A stretch of 64,000 bases of DNA from Acidobacteriaceae bacterium KBS 146. GTDB lineage: Bacteria; Acidobacteriota; Terriglobia; Terriglobales; Acidobacteriaceae. This document shows, in pieces, positions 39,492-48,432 of the stretch. Both the position numbers and the translations under genes were made by a program. The notes under the pieces are model-generated. The model searched no databases. It saw nothing but the letters and a program-made list of their open reading frames with translations, and was not told where the DNA came from. The DNA is taken from NCBI GenBank assembly GCA_000688615.1, contig JHVA01000001.1, positions 2,232,001-2,296,000 on the forward strand, given 5' to 3'. The stretch's first letter is position 1. Each line of letters begins with the position of its first letter.

Positions 39492-42350
39492 CTAGTGAGC
39501 TCCCACGGCAGCGGGAGCTTCTTCTTTGCCGAGAGCGAGGCCAGGATTTTTCGCCATGCTAAGAAGATTGGCCATGATGCGGAAGGCTCCTGGAACGCCG
39601 TCGGGCATCTGGCGAAAGAACGCATACGAGAGATAGACGTAGGCTCCCTTGCCGTACCGGGCATAGAGCAGGCCGCCTTTCTGGGGATCCTGATCGGTGT
39701 CGTGCATCTCGGTCAGTGCGATGTAGTGGGGATCCCAGTTGCGCATAAATCCGTGGCCGCGCTCCTCGACCCAATGATCAAAGTCAGCGCTGGTGATCTT
39801 GTTGGGCCAGTTCAGAACTGGATCGTTAGGAGCGAGAATCTGAACCTTGTTGTCCTCCTCGACTACCTTTTCAGGGTCGCCGGAGAGGGTGAGAGGATAA
39901 GGACCGTAGTTGTGGTCGTACTCCTGCGTCTGGTACTGAACGATAACGGTTCCACCATTGTGCACATACTCGAGGAGACGGTTGTTGAAGGTCTTGAGCT
40001 CAGGGCGCGCGGCGTAGGCACGAATTCCCAATACGATGGCGTCGTAGTGGGATAGATCGGCGGAGGCGATCTCGCCTGCGGAGAGCATCGTAGGATGAAC
40101 TCCGATATCTTCGAGCGAGGTGGCGACATCATCGCCGGTTCCCATCACATATCCGATGCTAAGGCTTGGCGCGGTCTTTACATCGACTCCTGTGGTTTTG
40201 TAAGTAGCAGGACGATAGTGGGGGTAGGGGCGAAGACCGGGATAACCAACGGTCTGGAAGCCTTGTGTGAACTTCTCGCCATTGAATTCAGCAACAGCCG
40301 TAATAATGTAAGGCTTTGTCTGGACCTTTTCGGGTTGCACATGGAAGGTCAGGTTCTGATCTTCTCCCTCGCGCAATGTAGCGAAGTTTGCAACCTCGGG
40401 AATGGATTTCCAGCCTGCGGGAAGATCCAGGCGGACCGTTCCTTTGGCCGGGCCCTTCACGCTGCTGTGCAGATCAACATGAAGCTCAATGGCGGAGCTG
40501 TGAATTGCGACCACGCCGGCATAGGGCGATACGGAAAGAGAGATCGCAGGCGCGACCAGAAGGGGCTCGAGGACGGGGCCTTCGCCATTGACGCGGTTGA
40601 CGGTCTGAACGACGCCGGCAAGCTTGACGGTCACATCGTTATAAGCAACCGTGGCCGTTGCAAGCAGTGGATACGGACGGGTTGGAAGATTGAGATAACG
40701 GGGATCATTGATATCGTAGTAGGACTGTTCCAAACTAGGGCGGCTGAAGTAAGGCTTGGTCAGTTCAGCGCTGCGCGGTACGGCCACTTCGAAGGTCTGA
40801 TCCGCAGTTCCTCCGGAGGCGAGCTGATTCTTGATTGTTGACTTAGGAACGATGGCGAACCCTGTGCCAGCCTCAGAAACAACATCGACCGTTTTAACGG
40901 TGACGGGATCGGCTCCCTGATTGGCCACGTGAACCGCGACTGTAACTTTTTCACCGGGGACGACCGTCTGTGACGTCGGCAGTTGTGTCGACAGATCGCC
41001 AAAGGGACCCATATGACTGGACGAGCCGGAGCCCTCCGTGGTGTTGGCGAGCAGTGCCAATCCAAGAGACTGCTGCAGGGCGAGATTAAACTGCTGCTGC
41101 TTGATCTTCAGCTCATGCGCCATGTTGTAGCGGGCTTCAGCAGGAAGCTTGCTGCTGGCGACTTCTTCAAGAAGTGCATTGACCTGGGAGAGCCCCTTGG
41201 CAAGCGTGGGGGCAATGGTTGCCGGATTGGCCGCGTTGAAGTCCTTAATAGCGGATTCTACCGTGATATTGAGCGCGTTCAGCTTCTCACGCCATGGGCC
41301 TTGCTGTGCCTGAGGAGAGTAGCTGGCGATCCCAGCTAGGGAAGTATCGATACCTTCGAAGAAGGTCCTCTCATGTGCACCTGTAGAGACGCGCGAAGCA
41401 TAGAGATGGTAAGGAGTGGAGAAAGCGCGAGGCAGCGGAACGGCAATGCCACCGTTCTGCGTTTTTTGCTCGTTGAGGCCCTCGCGTGAGAGCTGCATAT
41501 ACGAGAGGCCGAGCATCGGGTTATAGTCCCCACTTGGAATCTCAAGCGTCGTGGAAGGGACACCCTCAATCCAGGTGTTATCGACATAGTTGCGAAACCG
41601 CACAGGAGCATAGTGCCCCGTGGCATAGTCGTAGATTCCCTTCTCACTGACGCGCGCGAAGGGCACGCGGGCATAGACCTTCAATGGAGACCATGGCAGC
41701 AAGCCAGCCTTGATCTGATCCGGAAAGACCTTAGGATCGCCAGCCATCGCATAAACTCTCTGTGCCATGTAGCCAGCAACCTGATGATGACCATGTCCAT
41801 CAGAGACATTCCCAGCAAAAACACTGGTGACCACTAGGGGCCGCTGAATGCGGATCGCGCGGACGACATCGTAGAGGACTCGATCTTCTCCCCACGTCTT
41901 AAGAGCCTCTTCGATTGTTTTGGAAAAGCCGAAGTCGGCGACGCGAGTCCAGTACTGGTGGACGCCATAATAATTGCCGGCGGCCAAGAGTTCCTGGGTG
42001 CGAAGGGTTCCCAACTGGTCCCAGTAGTCCCCCGTCATAACGTTCTGTCCGCCTTCGCCACGATTGAGCGTCAGCAAGGTTGTATCGACTCCCTGCCCGC
42101 GGCCTTCATAGCTGAGCATGCCGCCGTCTTCGTCGTCGGGATGAGCTGTCACCATGGCAAGGGACGCACGGGTATGGAGCTTTTGAAGCGTTTGAGCGAG
42201 ACCTGTCGACCCGCGATCAACCGGCAGCGGTCGCGCATACGCTGACTGATAGGCAGCTGGCTGAGATTGCTGCGCCATGGCTGCTCCCTGCAACGAAAAA
42301 GAGAGGGTAAGGATCGTGGCGATGGTCCCGCGACGGACTTCAAGTCTCAT
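39492..42350 (-). CDS. large secreted PIG-L/LmbE-family deacetylase with extra domains
   Basis: 952 residues from ATG 42350, ten bases after AGGAG; a signal peptide ends near AAMAQQ. The N-terminal LmbE domain (about 60-290) has the zinc motif TAHPDDED (HPDDE 70-74), LNRGEGGQN and SDGHGHHQVAG. A middle part (about 440-700) resembles NEW3-type beta-sandwich domains (VVPGEKVTVAVHVANQGADP). The C-terminal 230 residues look like a ThuA/glutaminase-like Rossmann domain (HYDAIVLGIRAYAARPELK, EYVHNGGTVIVQYQ). LmbE proteins remove N-acetyl groups from sugars, so a glycan role is likely. Far longer than a plain LmbE protein. Confidence 0.88.
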   Translation of the reverse strand: MRLEVRRGTIATILTLSFSLQGAAMAQQSQPAAYQSAYARPLPVDRGSTGLAQTLQKLHTRASLAMVTAHPDDEDGGMLSYEGRGQGVDTTLLTLNRGEGGQNVMTGDYWDQLGTLRTQELLAAGNYYGVHQYWTRVADFGFSKTIEEALKTWGEDRVLYDVVRAIRIQRPLVVTSVFAGNVSDGHGHHQVAGYMAQRVYAMAGDPKVFPDQIKAGLLPWSPLKVYARVPFARVSEKGIYDYATGHYAPVRFRNYVDNTWIEGVPSTTLEIPSGDYNPMLGLSYMQLSREGLNEQKTQNGGIAVPLPRAFSTPYHLYASRVSTGAHERTFFEGIDTSLAGIASYSPQAQQGPWREKLNALNITVESAIKDFNAANPATIAPTLAKGLSQVNALLEEVASSKLPAEARYNMAHELKIKQQQFNLALQQSLGLALLANTTEGSGSSSHMGPFGDLSTQLPTSQTVVPGEKVTVAVHVANQGADPVTVKTVDVVSEAGTGFAIVPKSTIKNQLASGGTADQTFEVAVPRSAELTKPYFSRPSLEQSYYDINDPRYLNLPTRPYPLLATATVAYNDVTVKLAGVVQTVNRVNGEGPVLEPLLVAPAISLSVSPYAGVVAIHSSAIELHVDLHSSVKGPAKGTVRLDLPAGWKSIPEVANFATLREGEDQNLTFHVQPEKVQTKPYIITAVAEFNGEKFTQGFQTVGYPGLRPYPHYRPATYKTTGVDVKTAPSLSIGYVMGTGDDVATSLEDIGVHPTMLSAGEIASADLSHYDAIVLGIRAYAARPELKTFNNRLLEYVHNGGTVIVQYQTQEYDHNYGPYPLTLSGDPEKVVEEDNKVQILAPNDPVLNWPNKITSADFDHWVEERGHGFMRNWDPHYIALTEMHDTDQDPQKGGLLYARYGKGAYVYLSYAFFRQMPDGVPGAFRIMANLLSMAKNPGLALGKEEAPAAVGAH

Positions 42351-42495
42351 GAACGAAGAGCTCCTGGAGATACGACTCATTTCCTATCAAACACTTTGAT
42401 GGATGGTGACAGCGCGACGAGAAATAGATGTTTCTTTGTTGGTAATGGATACCAGACACTTTAAACTTTGTAAAGATTATTAACAAATTTAGAGT

Positions 42496-43749
42496 ATGAT
42501 GACTCGACAGACGACCTTCATGCGATTCCAGTCCTCCACGTCAGTTCCTTCCTTGCCCGGAGCCCAGCCATCTCGGCCGTCGCATCTTCGTCAGGTAAAT
42601 GCTCGCGGACTTCTGCGGCTGCTGCGCGAACATAGTCCATGCTCGAAGGCTGATCTGGTGCGATTTTCAGGGTTGAGCGCGCCGACAGTATCGAGTGCAG
42701 TGGCATATCTGGAATCGCTGAACCTGGTAGAGAATCTGGGTGACGGAGAATCGAGCGGCGGTCGTCCTCCGGAGATGATTCGATTCCACGCGAATCGTGG
42801 CTATGTCGCTGGAGTTGACATCGGCGGGACTCGCTTGCGGATGGTACTCGCGGATCTGAACGGCCAGATTGTGGCGCAATGGGCAACGCAATTTACGGAA
42901 CGGCAACGAACACCCAAGGCTGTCTGTACGCTGATCCACGACGGACTGAAGACGATGTGCCAGGATGCGTCCACTTCTGTGAAGAAGGTCCTGGATATGA
43001 CCGTGGGCGCACCCGGAGTGACCAATGTTGATTCCGGCGTGGTGCTCTCGGCGCCAAACCTTCGCGACTGGAACAAAGTTCCGCTGCGAACGATGCTGGA
43101 ACGAGAGACGGGTATCGCTACGACAGTCGAAAACGACACCAACCTCGCGGCCGTGGGAGAACATTGGCGGGGTTCAGCCTCCGGGGTTGAAGATTTTCTA
43201 TTTATCGCCCTTGGCACGGGTGTCGGCGCCGGAATTTTTTTGCGTGGACGATTGCATCACGGCGCTAACTGGAGTGCGGGAGAGATTGGCTATGCCTCTG
43301 TCAGCGGACAAGCGCGACAAGCCCTGGAAGTTCGATCGCCCGGTCAGATGGAGCGATCCATCGGCGGATTGGGAATTGAAGCCGAATGGAGAAGGCTGCT
43401 CGCACGCGAGCGCTGTCCTAATGCAACTGAACTCGCAAAGCTGAGAGCAACGGAGATCTTCGACCTGGCAGTTGATGGAGGCAGGCTCGCGCTGCAGGTA
43501 GTGCAATATGCAGCTCAGATTCTCGCCGACTGCATCGTAGACATGTCCCTGACTCTTGATCCCGAGGTCGTAATTCTAGGTGGTGGCGTGGGTTCCCATC
43601 CGGAGCTTTGTAGAAGCACCGAGAAGCTGCTGGCCCGCAACGAGTTTGCAAAACCCCAGGTTCGATCAAGTTCTCTGGGGACACAGGCCCAGCTTCAAGG
43701 TGCGATCTCTCTCAGCCTTGCCGCCTCAGAAGCACGCTTGCTGGATTAG
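42496..43749 (+). CDS. ROK-family transcriptional regulator (NagC/XylR-like)
   Basis: 417 residues. The N-terminal winged helix (about 30-95) has SKADLVRFSGLSAPTVSSAV. The ROK domain follows with an ATP-site-like GVDIGGTRLRMVLADL, ENDTNLAAVGEH and LGTGVGAGIFLRG. The zinc motif usual in ROK proteins (His and CxCGxxGCxE) is absent: the stretch reads GEIGYASVSGQARQALEVRS. It is probably a sugar-responsive repressor of the TonB receptor that follows or of the divergent PIG-L gene. The first start (ATG 42496) is immediately repeated. Confidence 0.88.
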   Translation: MMTRQTTFMRFQSSTSVPSLPGAQPSRPSHLRQVNARGLLRLLREHSPCSKADLVRFSGLSAPTVSSAVAYLESLNLVENLGDGESSGGRPPEMIRFHANRGYVAGVDIGGTRLRMVLADLNGQIVAQWATQFTERQRTPKAVCTLIHDGLKTMCQDASTSVKKVLDMTVGAPGVTNVDSGVVLSAPNLRDWNKVPLRTMLERETGIATTVENDTNLAAVGEHWRGSASGVEDFLFIALGTGVGAGIFLRGRLHHGANWSAGEIGYASVSGQARQALEVRSPGQMERSIGGLGIEAEWRRLLARERCPNATELAKLRATEIFDLAVDGGRLALQVVQYAAQILADCIVDMSLTLDPEVVILGGGVGSHPELCRSTEKLLARNEFAKPQVRSSSLGTQAQLQGAISLSLAASEARLLD

Positions 43750-43769
43750 CCGGAAAAGCCAGAATTTTA

Positions 43770-43801
43770 TTGACAGTCCCCCAATGTTTCACTAGTGTGA
43801 A
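43770..43801 (+). promoter_or_regulatory. candidate promoter with operator over the -10 region
   Basis: TTGACA (43770-43775), 17 bases, then TAGTGT (43793-43798). The inverted repeat TTCACTAGTGTGAA (43788-43801) covers the -10 element. It lies upstream of the second TonB receptor and just after the ROK regulator. Confidence 0.5.
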
Positions 43802-43926
43802 GGCACCTTAGCCACTTCCTAAAAAGTTTTTACTAAGTTTTCTGTGGAATGACCCAGGACCTTAGGAATTAACAGATTTAGCTTTTCAGATTGAAGGATC
43901 CGTTTAGCTGTCCCAGGAGGCACACG

Positions 43927-46863
43927 ATGTCGACTCTTCGCAGTTTTCGAAGCTCTCTTCTTGGAGCCGCGCTGTTTGCGGGGCTTTCCATGATGCTTTC
44001 CACGCAGGCAGCCTGGGGGCAATCGCAGTCCATTAACGGAACGATTCGGGGGCATGTGACGGATGCGAGTGGAGCTTCGATCGCCGGTGCCTCCATCACG
44101 GTGAACAACGCTGAGGTCGGTTACAGCAAAACTGTTACCACGGAAGCGGACGGGTACTTTGTCCTTCCCAATCTTCCACTGGGGACGTATACCGTCTCCA
44201 TCAGTAAAGAAGGGTTTTCGACCGCGCATTACGATCAGATCGCATTGACGGCGGGTAAAGAGGCCACACTCGACAGTGCGCTGACGGTAGGAAGCGCGAG
44301 TGAACAGATTGAGGTGACTGCCTCAGCCGGGAACATCGATCCTTCGACCCTCAATGTGCAGCGCACGCTGGATTCGCGAGAGGTTGAAAATCTGCCGCTG
44401 ACGTCCAGAAATCCGTACAACTTCATCCTTTTCCAGCCCGGCGTCAGCGGACACCCCAATCAGGAACTTGGGATTCCACGAACCTTAAACACGAACGGGT
44501 TGCTGGACCGCATTAATTATCAGATGGACGGCATGGTGAACACGCAGAGCGATCGTATCGGGCTGCGGCTGTTTCCCATCGGCAATATTTTCGTCAAAGA
44601 GGTACAGACGGTCTCGAACAGCTTCGCTCCTGAGTTCGGCTGGACCACGGGAAATGTCTACAACGTAATTTCAAATAGCGGAACGAATGGTTATCACGGT
44701 CTTTTTCAATGGCTTCGCCGATGGCAGGATGCGACAGCCTATCCATTCTTCGCCGACAAGACGAAGGCGAAGCCCAATCTAGAATTGGAAGACTATTCAG
44801 CGAACATGGGTGGACCTGTAATCAAAGACAGGCTCTTCTTTTTCGGCGCCTATGAACATGTCGTTCGCGGGCAGCCTGCGCCTGTGACCATCACTCCTGC
44901 AAATATTCAGGCGCTGGGATTACCGGCAGATCAGGTTGCCGCTGCTCCCGGTCTACTTCACGGAACCTTCGTGATGGGTCGTGGCGACTGGACGATCAAT
45001 AAAAAGAATTCGCTCTTTATCCGGTACAACTACTTCAAGAACGACTTTCCTTACAACACACAGGTCGGCGGCCTGAATGCTCGGAGCACGGGTACTGACT
45101 TCCTGGATCGCGCTCATGTGATCGGTATGCAGCTGACTTCGACGATTAACGATCACCTGTTGAACGAGCTTCGCTTCTCATGGCCCTTCCGCAACAATTC
45201 GCACTTTGCTGGCCCACAGGGCGGCAAGGATCCCGCAATCGTGATCACCGGCGTCGCTAATATTGGAGCATCCAGCAATGGCGGAGATCAGTACACGGAC
45301 AAGATCCCCAGCGGCAGCGATAACGTTACCTATATTCGTGGAGCTCACACCATCAAGGGTGGCTTCAATCTTGCACAGTTGATCAACCGGCAGCGGCTGG
45401 TGAGCTTCAATCAATACACCTTCTCTTCTCTAACGAACTATCTCGCAGCGAAAAACGGCACGAATCCCTACGCATACTCGCAATTCTCGAGCCAGCAGGA
45501 TCGGAACGGAATCGGGTATGCTTCGCTGTTCCTGGGTGCCTACGTTCAGGACACCTGGAGAGTCACACCGCGACTGACACTGATCTACGGCGTCCGATAT
45601 GACCGCTTCAAAGGGCCTCAGGCGAACCCGAACGCTCCCTTCGTCAATTCGCGCAGCTTCAATACGCCGAATACCAACTTTGCCCCGCGCGTTGGACTTT
45701 CCTATCAACTGGATGACCGTACTGTGTTGAAGGCTTCCGCGGGTGTGTTCTACCAGTCCACACCTACGAACCTCTGGTTCAATGCTTTGAACCTCGATGG
45801 GTCGAACCGCACCAACAGCTTCACCTACACCATTGCAAACGGCGTTGTTCCAGCTGGAGCTCCCGCGTTCCCAAATCTTCCTTCCGTTACGGGCACAACA
45901 CCGGCACAGAACGTGACGACGATCTCGCCGAAGTTTGACAACGAGTACACCTGGAATGGCAGCCTTCAACTCTCACACGAGTTCAGCCGGCATGACACGT
46001 TCATGATGGGGTACATCATGACGAACGGCCGAAATCTGCAGTACCTGCACAATATCAACCCGATCAATCCAATCGGTTCGCTTGCCGATGGCCGTCCGGT
46101 CTTCAGCACAACTGCCAACGCCTCAACTCGAATGAATACGCGCTTCAATCAGATCAACCAAGTTGAGTCCGGAGCGAACACGAGCTTCAATGCCCTGCTC
46201 GTGAACTACGTCCACAATCTTTCTCGGGGGATCCAGCTCAATGCAAACTACACCTGGTCGCATTCGATTTCTGATGCGCCCGAGGTGAATACCTTTGAGT
46301 TTGCTCCGGGAGTATCGTTCATTCAGGACACGACCAATCGCAAGCGCGACCGCAGCAACAGCAGCGTCAATCATCCCAGCGCATTCAACCTGACAGCGGT
46401 CATGCAGCCGGAGTTCAACCTTAGCAAAGGCTTCTGGAATACTCTCGCGAACGACAATATGGTTGCGTTGCTGGCGAACATCAGCTCAGGAGACCAGCAG
46501 AACCTCGTGACCAACGTGTCGCTCAATGGCGACTCCTCGGTCGCCTCTGTGACACGCCCACTGTTCGTCGGAAGAAACTCATTGCGCACCCCGAATGTCT
46601 ATCAGATCGACGGACGTTATACGAGGACTTTCCCGAAGCTGTTCGAGCGCATCTCGCCCTCCTTCCTTCTGGAGGCGAATAACATCTTCAATCACACGAA
46701 CGTAACCTCCTTTGGACCGAACAGTGCGGCCACCCAGGCGATCGTCCAGACCGCGAACTCCTCGCAAGGGCCGATTGGAACGCCGGTCGGAGCGCCGACG
46801 ATCACACGGGGTTCCGTGTTAGAGGCACGCATTATTCAATTTGGTATTGCCGCACGTTGGTAG
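43927..46863 (+). CDS. TonB-dependent receptor with carboxypeptidase-regulatory-like domain
   Basis: 978 residues from ATG 43927 with a strong AGGAGG upstream. A signal peptide (MSTLRSFRSSLLGAALFAGL) is followed by a CarboxypepD_reg-like domain (about 36-125, INGTIRGHVTDASGASIAGA), a plug-like part (ENLPLTSRNPYNFILFQPGV) and a barrel ending IIQFGIAARW with terminal aromatic residue. It is about 200 residues shorter than the receptor at 35.8 kb and clearly a distinct paralogue. Likely imports a glycan or peptide. Closed by a strong terminator. Confidence 0.93.
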   Translation: MSTLRSFRSSLLGAALFAGLSMMLSTQAAWGQSQSINGTIRGHVTDASGASIAGASITVNNAEVGYSKTVTTEADGYFVLPNLPLGTYTVSISKEGFSTAHYDQIALTAGKEATLDSALTVGSASEQIEVTASAGNIDPSTLNVQRTLDSREVENLPLTSRNPYNFILFQPGVSGHPNQELGIPRTLNTNGLLDRINYQMDGMVNTQSDRIGLRLFPIGNIFVKEVQTVSNSFAPEFGWTTGNVYNVISNSGTNGYHGLFQWLRRWQDATAYPFFADKTKAKPNLELEDYSANMGGPVIKDRLFFFGAYEHVVRGQPAPVTITPANIQALGLPADQVAAAPGLLHGTFVMGRGDWTINKKNSLFIRYNYFKNDFPYNTQVGGLNARSTGTDFLDRAHVIGMQLTSTINDHLLNELRFSWPFRNNSHFAGPQGGKDPAIVITGVANIGASSNGGDQYTDKIPSGSDNVTYIRGAHTIKGGFNLAQLINRQRLVSFNQYTFSSLTNYLAAKNGTNPYAYSQFSSQQDRNGIGYASLFLGAYVQDTWRVTPRLTLIYGVRYDRFKGPQANPNAPFVNSRSFNTPNTNFAPRVGLSYQLDDRTVLKASAGVFYQSTPTNLWFNALNLDGSNRTNSFTYTIANGVVPAGAPAFPNLPSVTGTTPAQNVTTISPKFDNEYTWNGSLQLSHEFSRHDTFMMGYIMTNGRNLQYLHNINPINPIGSLADGRPVFSTTANASTRMNTRFNQINQVESGANTSFNALLVNYVHNLSRGIQLNANYTWSHSISDAPEVNTFEFAPGVSFIQDTTNRKRDRSNSSVNHPSAFNLTAVMQPEFNLSKGFWNTLANDNMVALLANISSGDQQNLVTNVSLNGDSSVASVTRPLFVGRNSLRTPNVYQIDGRYTRTFPKLFERISPSFLLEANNIFNHTNVTSFGPNSAATQAIVQTANSSQGPIGTPVGAPTITRGSVLEARIIQFGIAARW

Positions 46864-46874
46864 TCAATCGCAAG

Positions 46875-46908
46875 GGCGTAAACCGATAATGGTTTACGCC
46901 ACTTTTTT
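46875..46908 (+). terminator. intrinsic terminator after second TonB receptor
   Basis: Ten-base-pair stem GGCGTAAACC/GGTTTACGCC with loop GATAAT, then AC and six T. Confidence 0.92.
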
Positions 46909-46941
46909 GTCTTGCATCAGGAAGCATTTGAAGGGAAGTGC

Positions 46942-48432
46942 ATGAAGAGCTCCGGCCAGAAGCCAACGTTTCCGGCACCGATCTACCGCGACACCATCTT
47001 GAAACCCGTCTTTGCGGATGCGAAGCGATATTTTCTGGAACCGCTGCTCGAGATCGAGTACGCGCACACGTTGATGCTGGCCCGCCAGGAAATCATGCCC
47101 GCGGCAGAGGCTGTAGTCTGCATTCGTGCACTCGATGAGCTGAACCGCGATGAGATCAGAGCCGCTGAATACGATGGCAGCTTTGAGGATCTCTTTTTCT
47201 ATCTCGAAAAGAAGCTTGCTGCCGCGTGCGGCGAGGAAGTCGCCGGAAAGATGCACACGGCGCGCAGCCGCAATGACATTGACCTGACGATGTACCGGAT
47301 GGTTCTGCGCCAACGATTGCTGCAGGTCTTCGAAACATTACTGGCTCTACGACAGCTGTTGACGGAACTGGCGTGGACGCATCGGTCGGCTTTGATTCCC
47401 GGTTACACCCATAATCAGCCGGCGCAGCCTACGACCCTGGGGCACTATTTGATGGCGTATATCGAAGTGCTGCAGCGAGACGCTGAACGCATTCGGCAGA
47501 GCTATGCCAGAGTGAATCGAAGTCCTCTAGGGGCCTGCGCTATTACGACCACGGGATTTCCAATTGATCGCAGTTTTACGATGAAGCTTCTTGGCTTCGA
47601 GGGCCTGCAGATAAATTCTTACGGCGCCATTGCGGCGGTCGACTACGTAGCAGAGTGTTGTGGTGTGCTGGCAGCAGCCATGCTCAGCCTGGGACGCTTT
47701 ACTCAGGACCTGCTGCTTTGGAGTACGGTCGAGTTCGGATTTCTGCGACTCAGTGATGCCTATGTACAGATTTCGAGCATTATGCCGCAGAAACGAAATC
47801 CGGTTCCGCTCGAGCATGTTCGCGTGCTCGCAAGCAGGGCGCTATTTGAAGCACAAGCAGTGCTTGGTGCGCTGCACAACACGCCATTCGCGGACATGAA
47901 CGATGCCGAAGACGATTTGCAGCCTTTGGTCTATACCGCATTCGACGATGCGGAACGAAGCATTCGCCTGTTGCGTGGAGCCCTCGAAGAAGCGGAGCTC
48001 AACACAGACAGAATGGCTGCGGCGGCCGACAGTAATTTCCTTCCAGTAACAGAACTTGCGGACACCCTGGTCCGCAGCACCGGGATGAGCTTTCATGCAG
48101 CACATGGAATCGTTAGCAAAGCCGTGCGGGAACTAGAGGGTCGTTACGATGTCGATGCGATGACCGATATCGTCGTGCTGGAATTGCAGGGAAAGCATGT
48201 ACTGTCGCGCGACATCATTTATAAGGCCCTGAGCGCAAAAAACTTTGTCTCAGTCAGGAAGGTTCCCGGCGGACCAGCTGCGGAGGTGCTGGAACCGGAG
48301 ATTCGTCGTGCACGCGAAACCGTGACAACCGATCAGATCTGGCTTGAAGAAAGAAGGCGTAGCCTAGTAGAAGCACATCAGATATTGCGAGAAGAATGCG
48401 ACGAGCTGACGGGACAATCCCATGGACGCTAG
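46942..48432 (+). CDS. argininosuccinate-lyase-family protein (substrate uncertain)
   Basis: 496 residues from ATG 46942, after AAGGGAAG. The fumarase/aspartase superfamily motifs are present: MHTARSRNDIDLTM, PGYTHNQPAQPTTLGHY and the signature SSIMPQKRNP. The overall build is that of ArgH, which splits argininosuccinate. Two conserved spots differ: canonical RSRNDQ reads RSRNDI and MPQKKNP reads MPQKRNP. No other arginine biosynthesis gene is nearby, and an amino-acid permease gene overlaps its end, so a catabolic lyase acting on an aspartyl or fumaryl adduct is a fair alternative. Confidence 0.85.
   Translation: MKSSGQKPTFPAPIYRDTILKPVFADAKRYFLEPLLEIEYAHTLMLARQEIMPAAEAVVCIRALDELNRDEIRAAEYDGSFEDLFFYLEKKLAAACGEEVAGKMHTARSRNDIDLTMYRMVLRQRLLQVFETLLALRQLLTELAWTHRSALIPGYTHNQPAQPTTLGHYLMAYIEVLQRDAERIRQSYARVNRSPLGACAITTTGFPIDRSFTMKLLGFEGLQINSYGAIAAVDYVAECCGVLAAAMLSLGRFTQDLLLWSTVEFGFLRLSDAYVQISSIMPQKRNPVPLEHVRVLASRALFEAQAVLGALHNTPFADMNDAEDDLQPLVYTAFDDAERSIRLLRGALEEAELNTDRMAAAADSNFLPVTELADTLVRSTGMSFHAAHGIVSKAVRELEGRYDVDAMTDIVVLELQGKHVLSRDIIYKALSAKNFVSVRKVPGGPAAEVLEPEIRRARETVTTDQIWLEERRRSLVEAHQILREECDELTGQSHGR

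Noticed and set aside
46942..48432. Plain biosynthetic argH
   Set aside because: Not excluded, but context and two motif changes argue against naming it outright.
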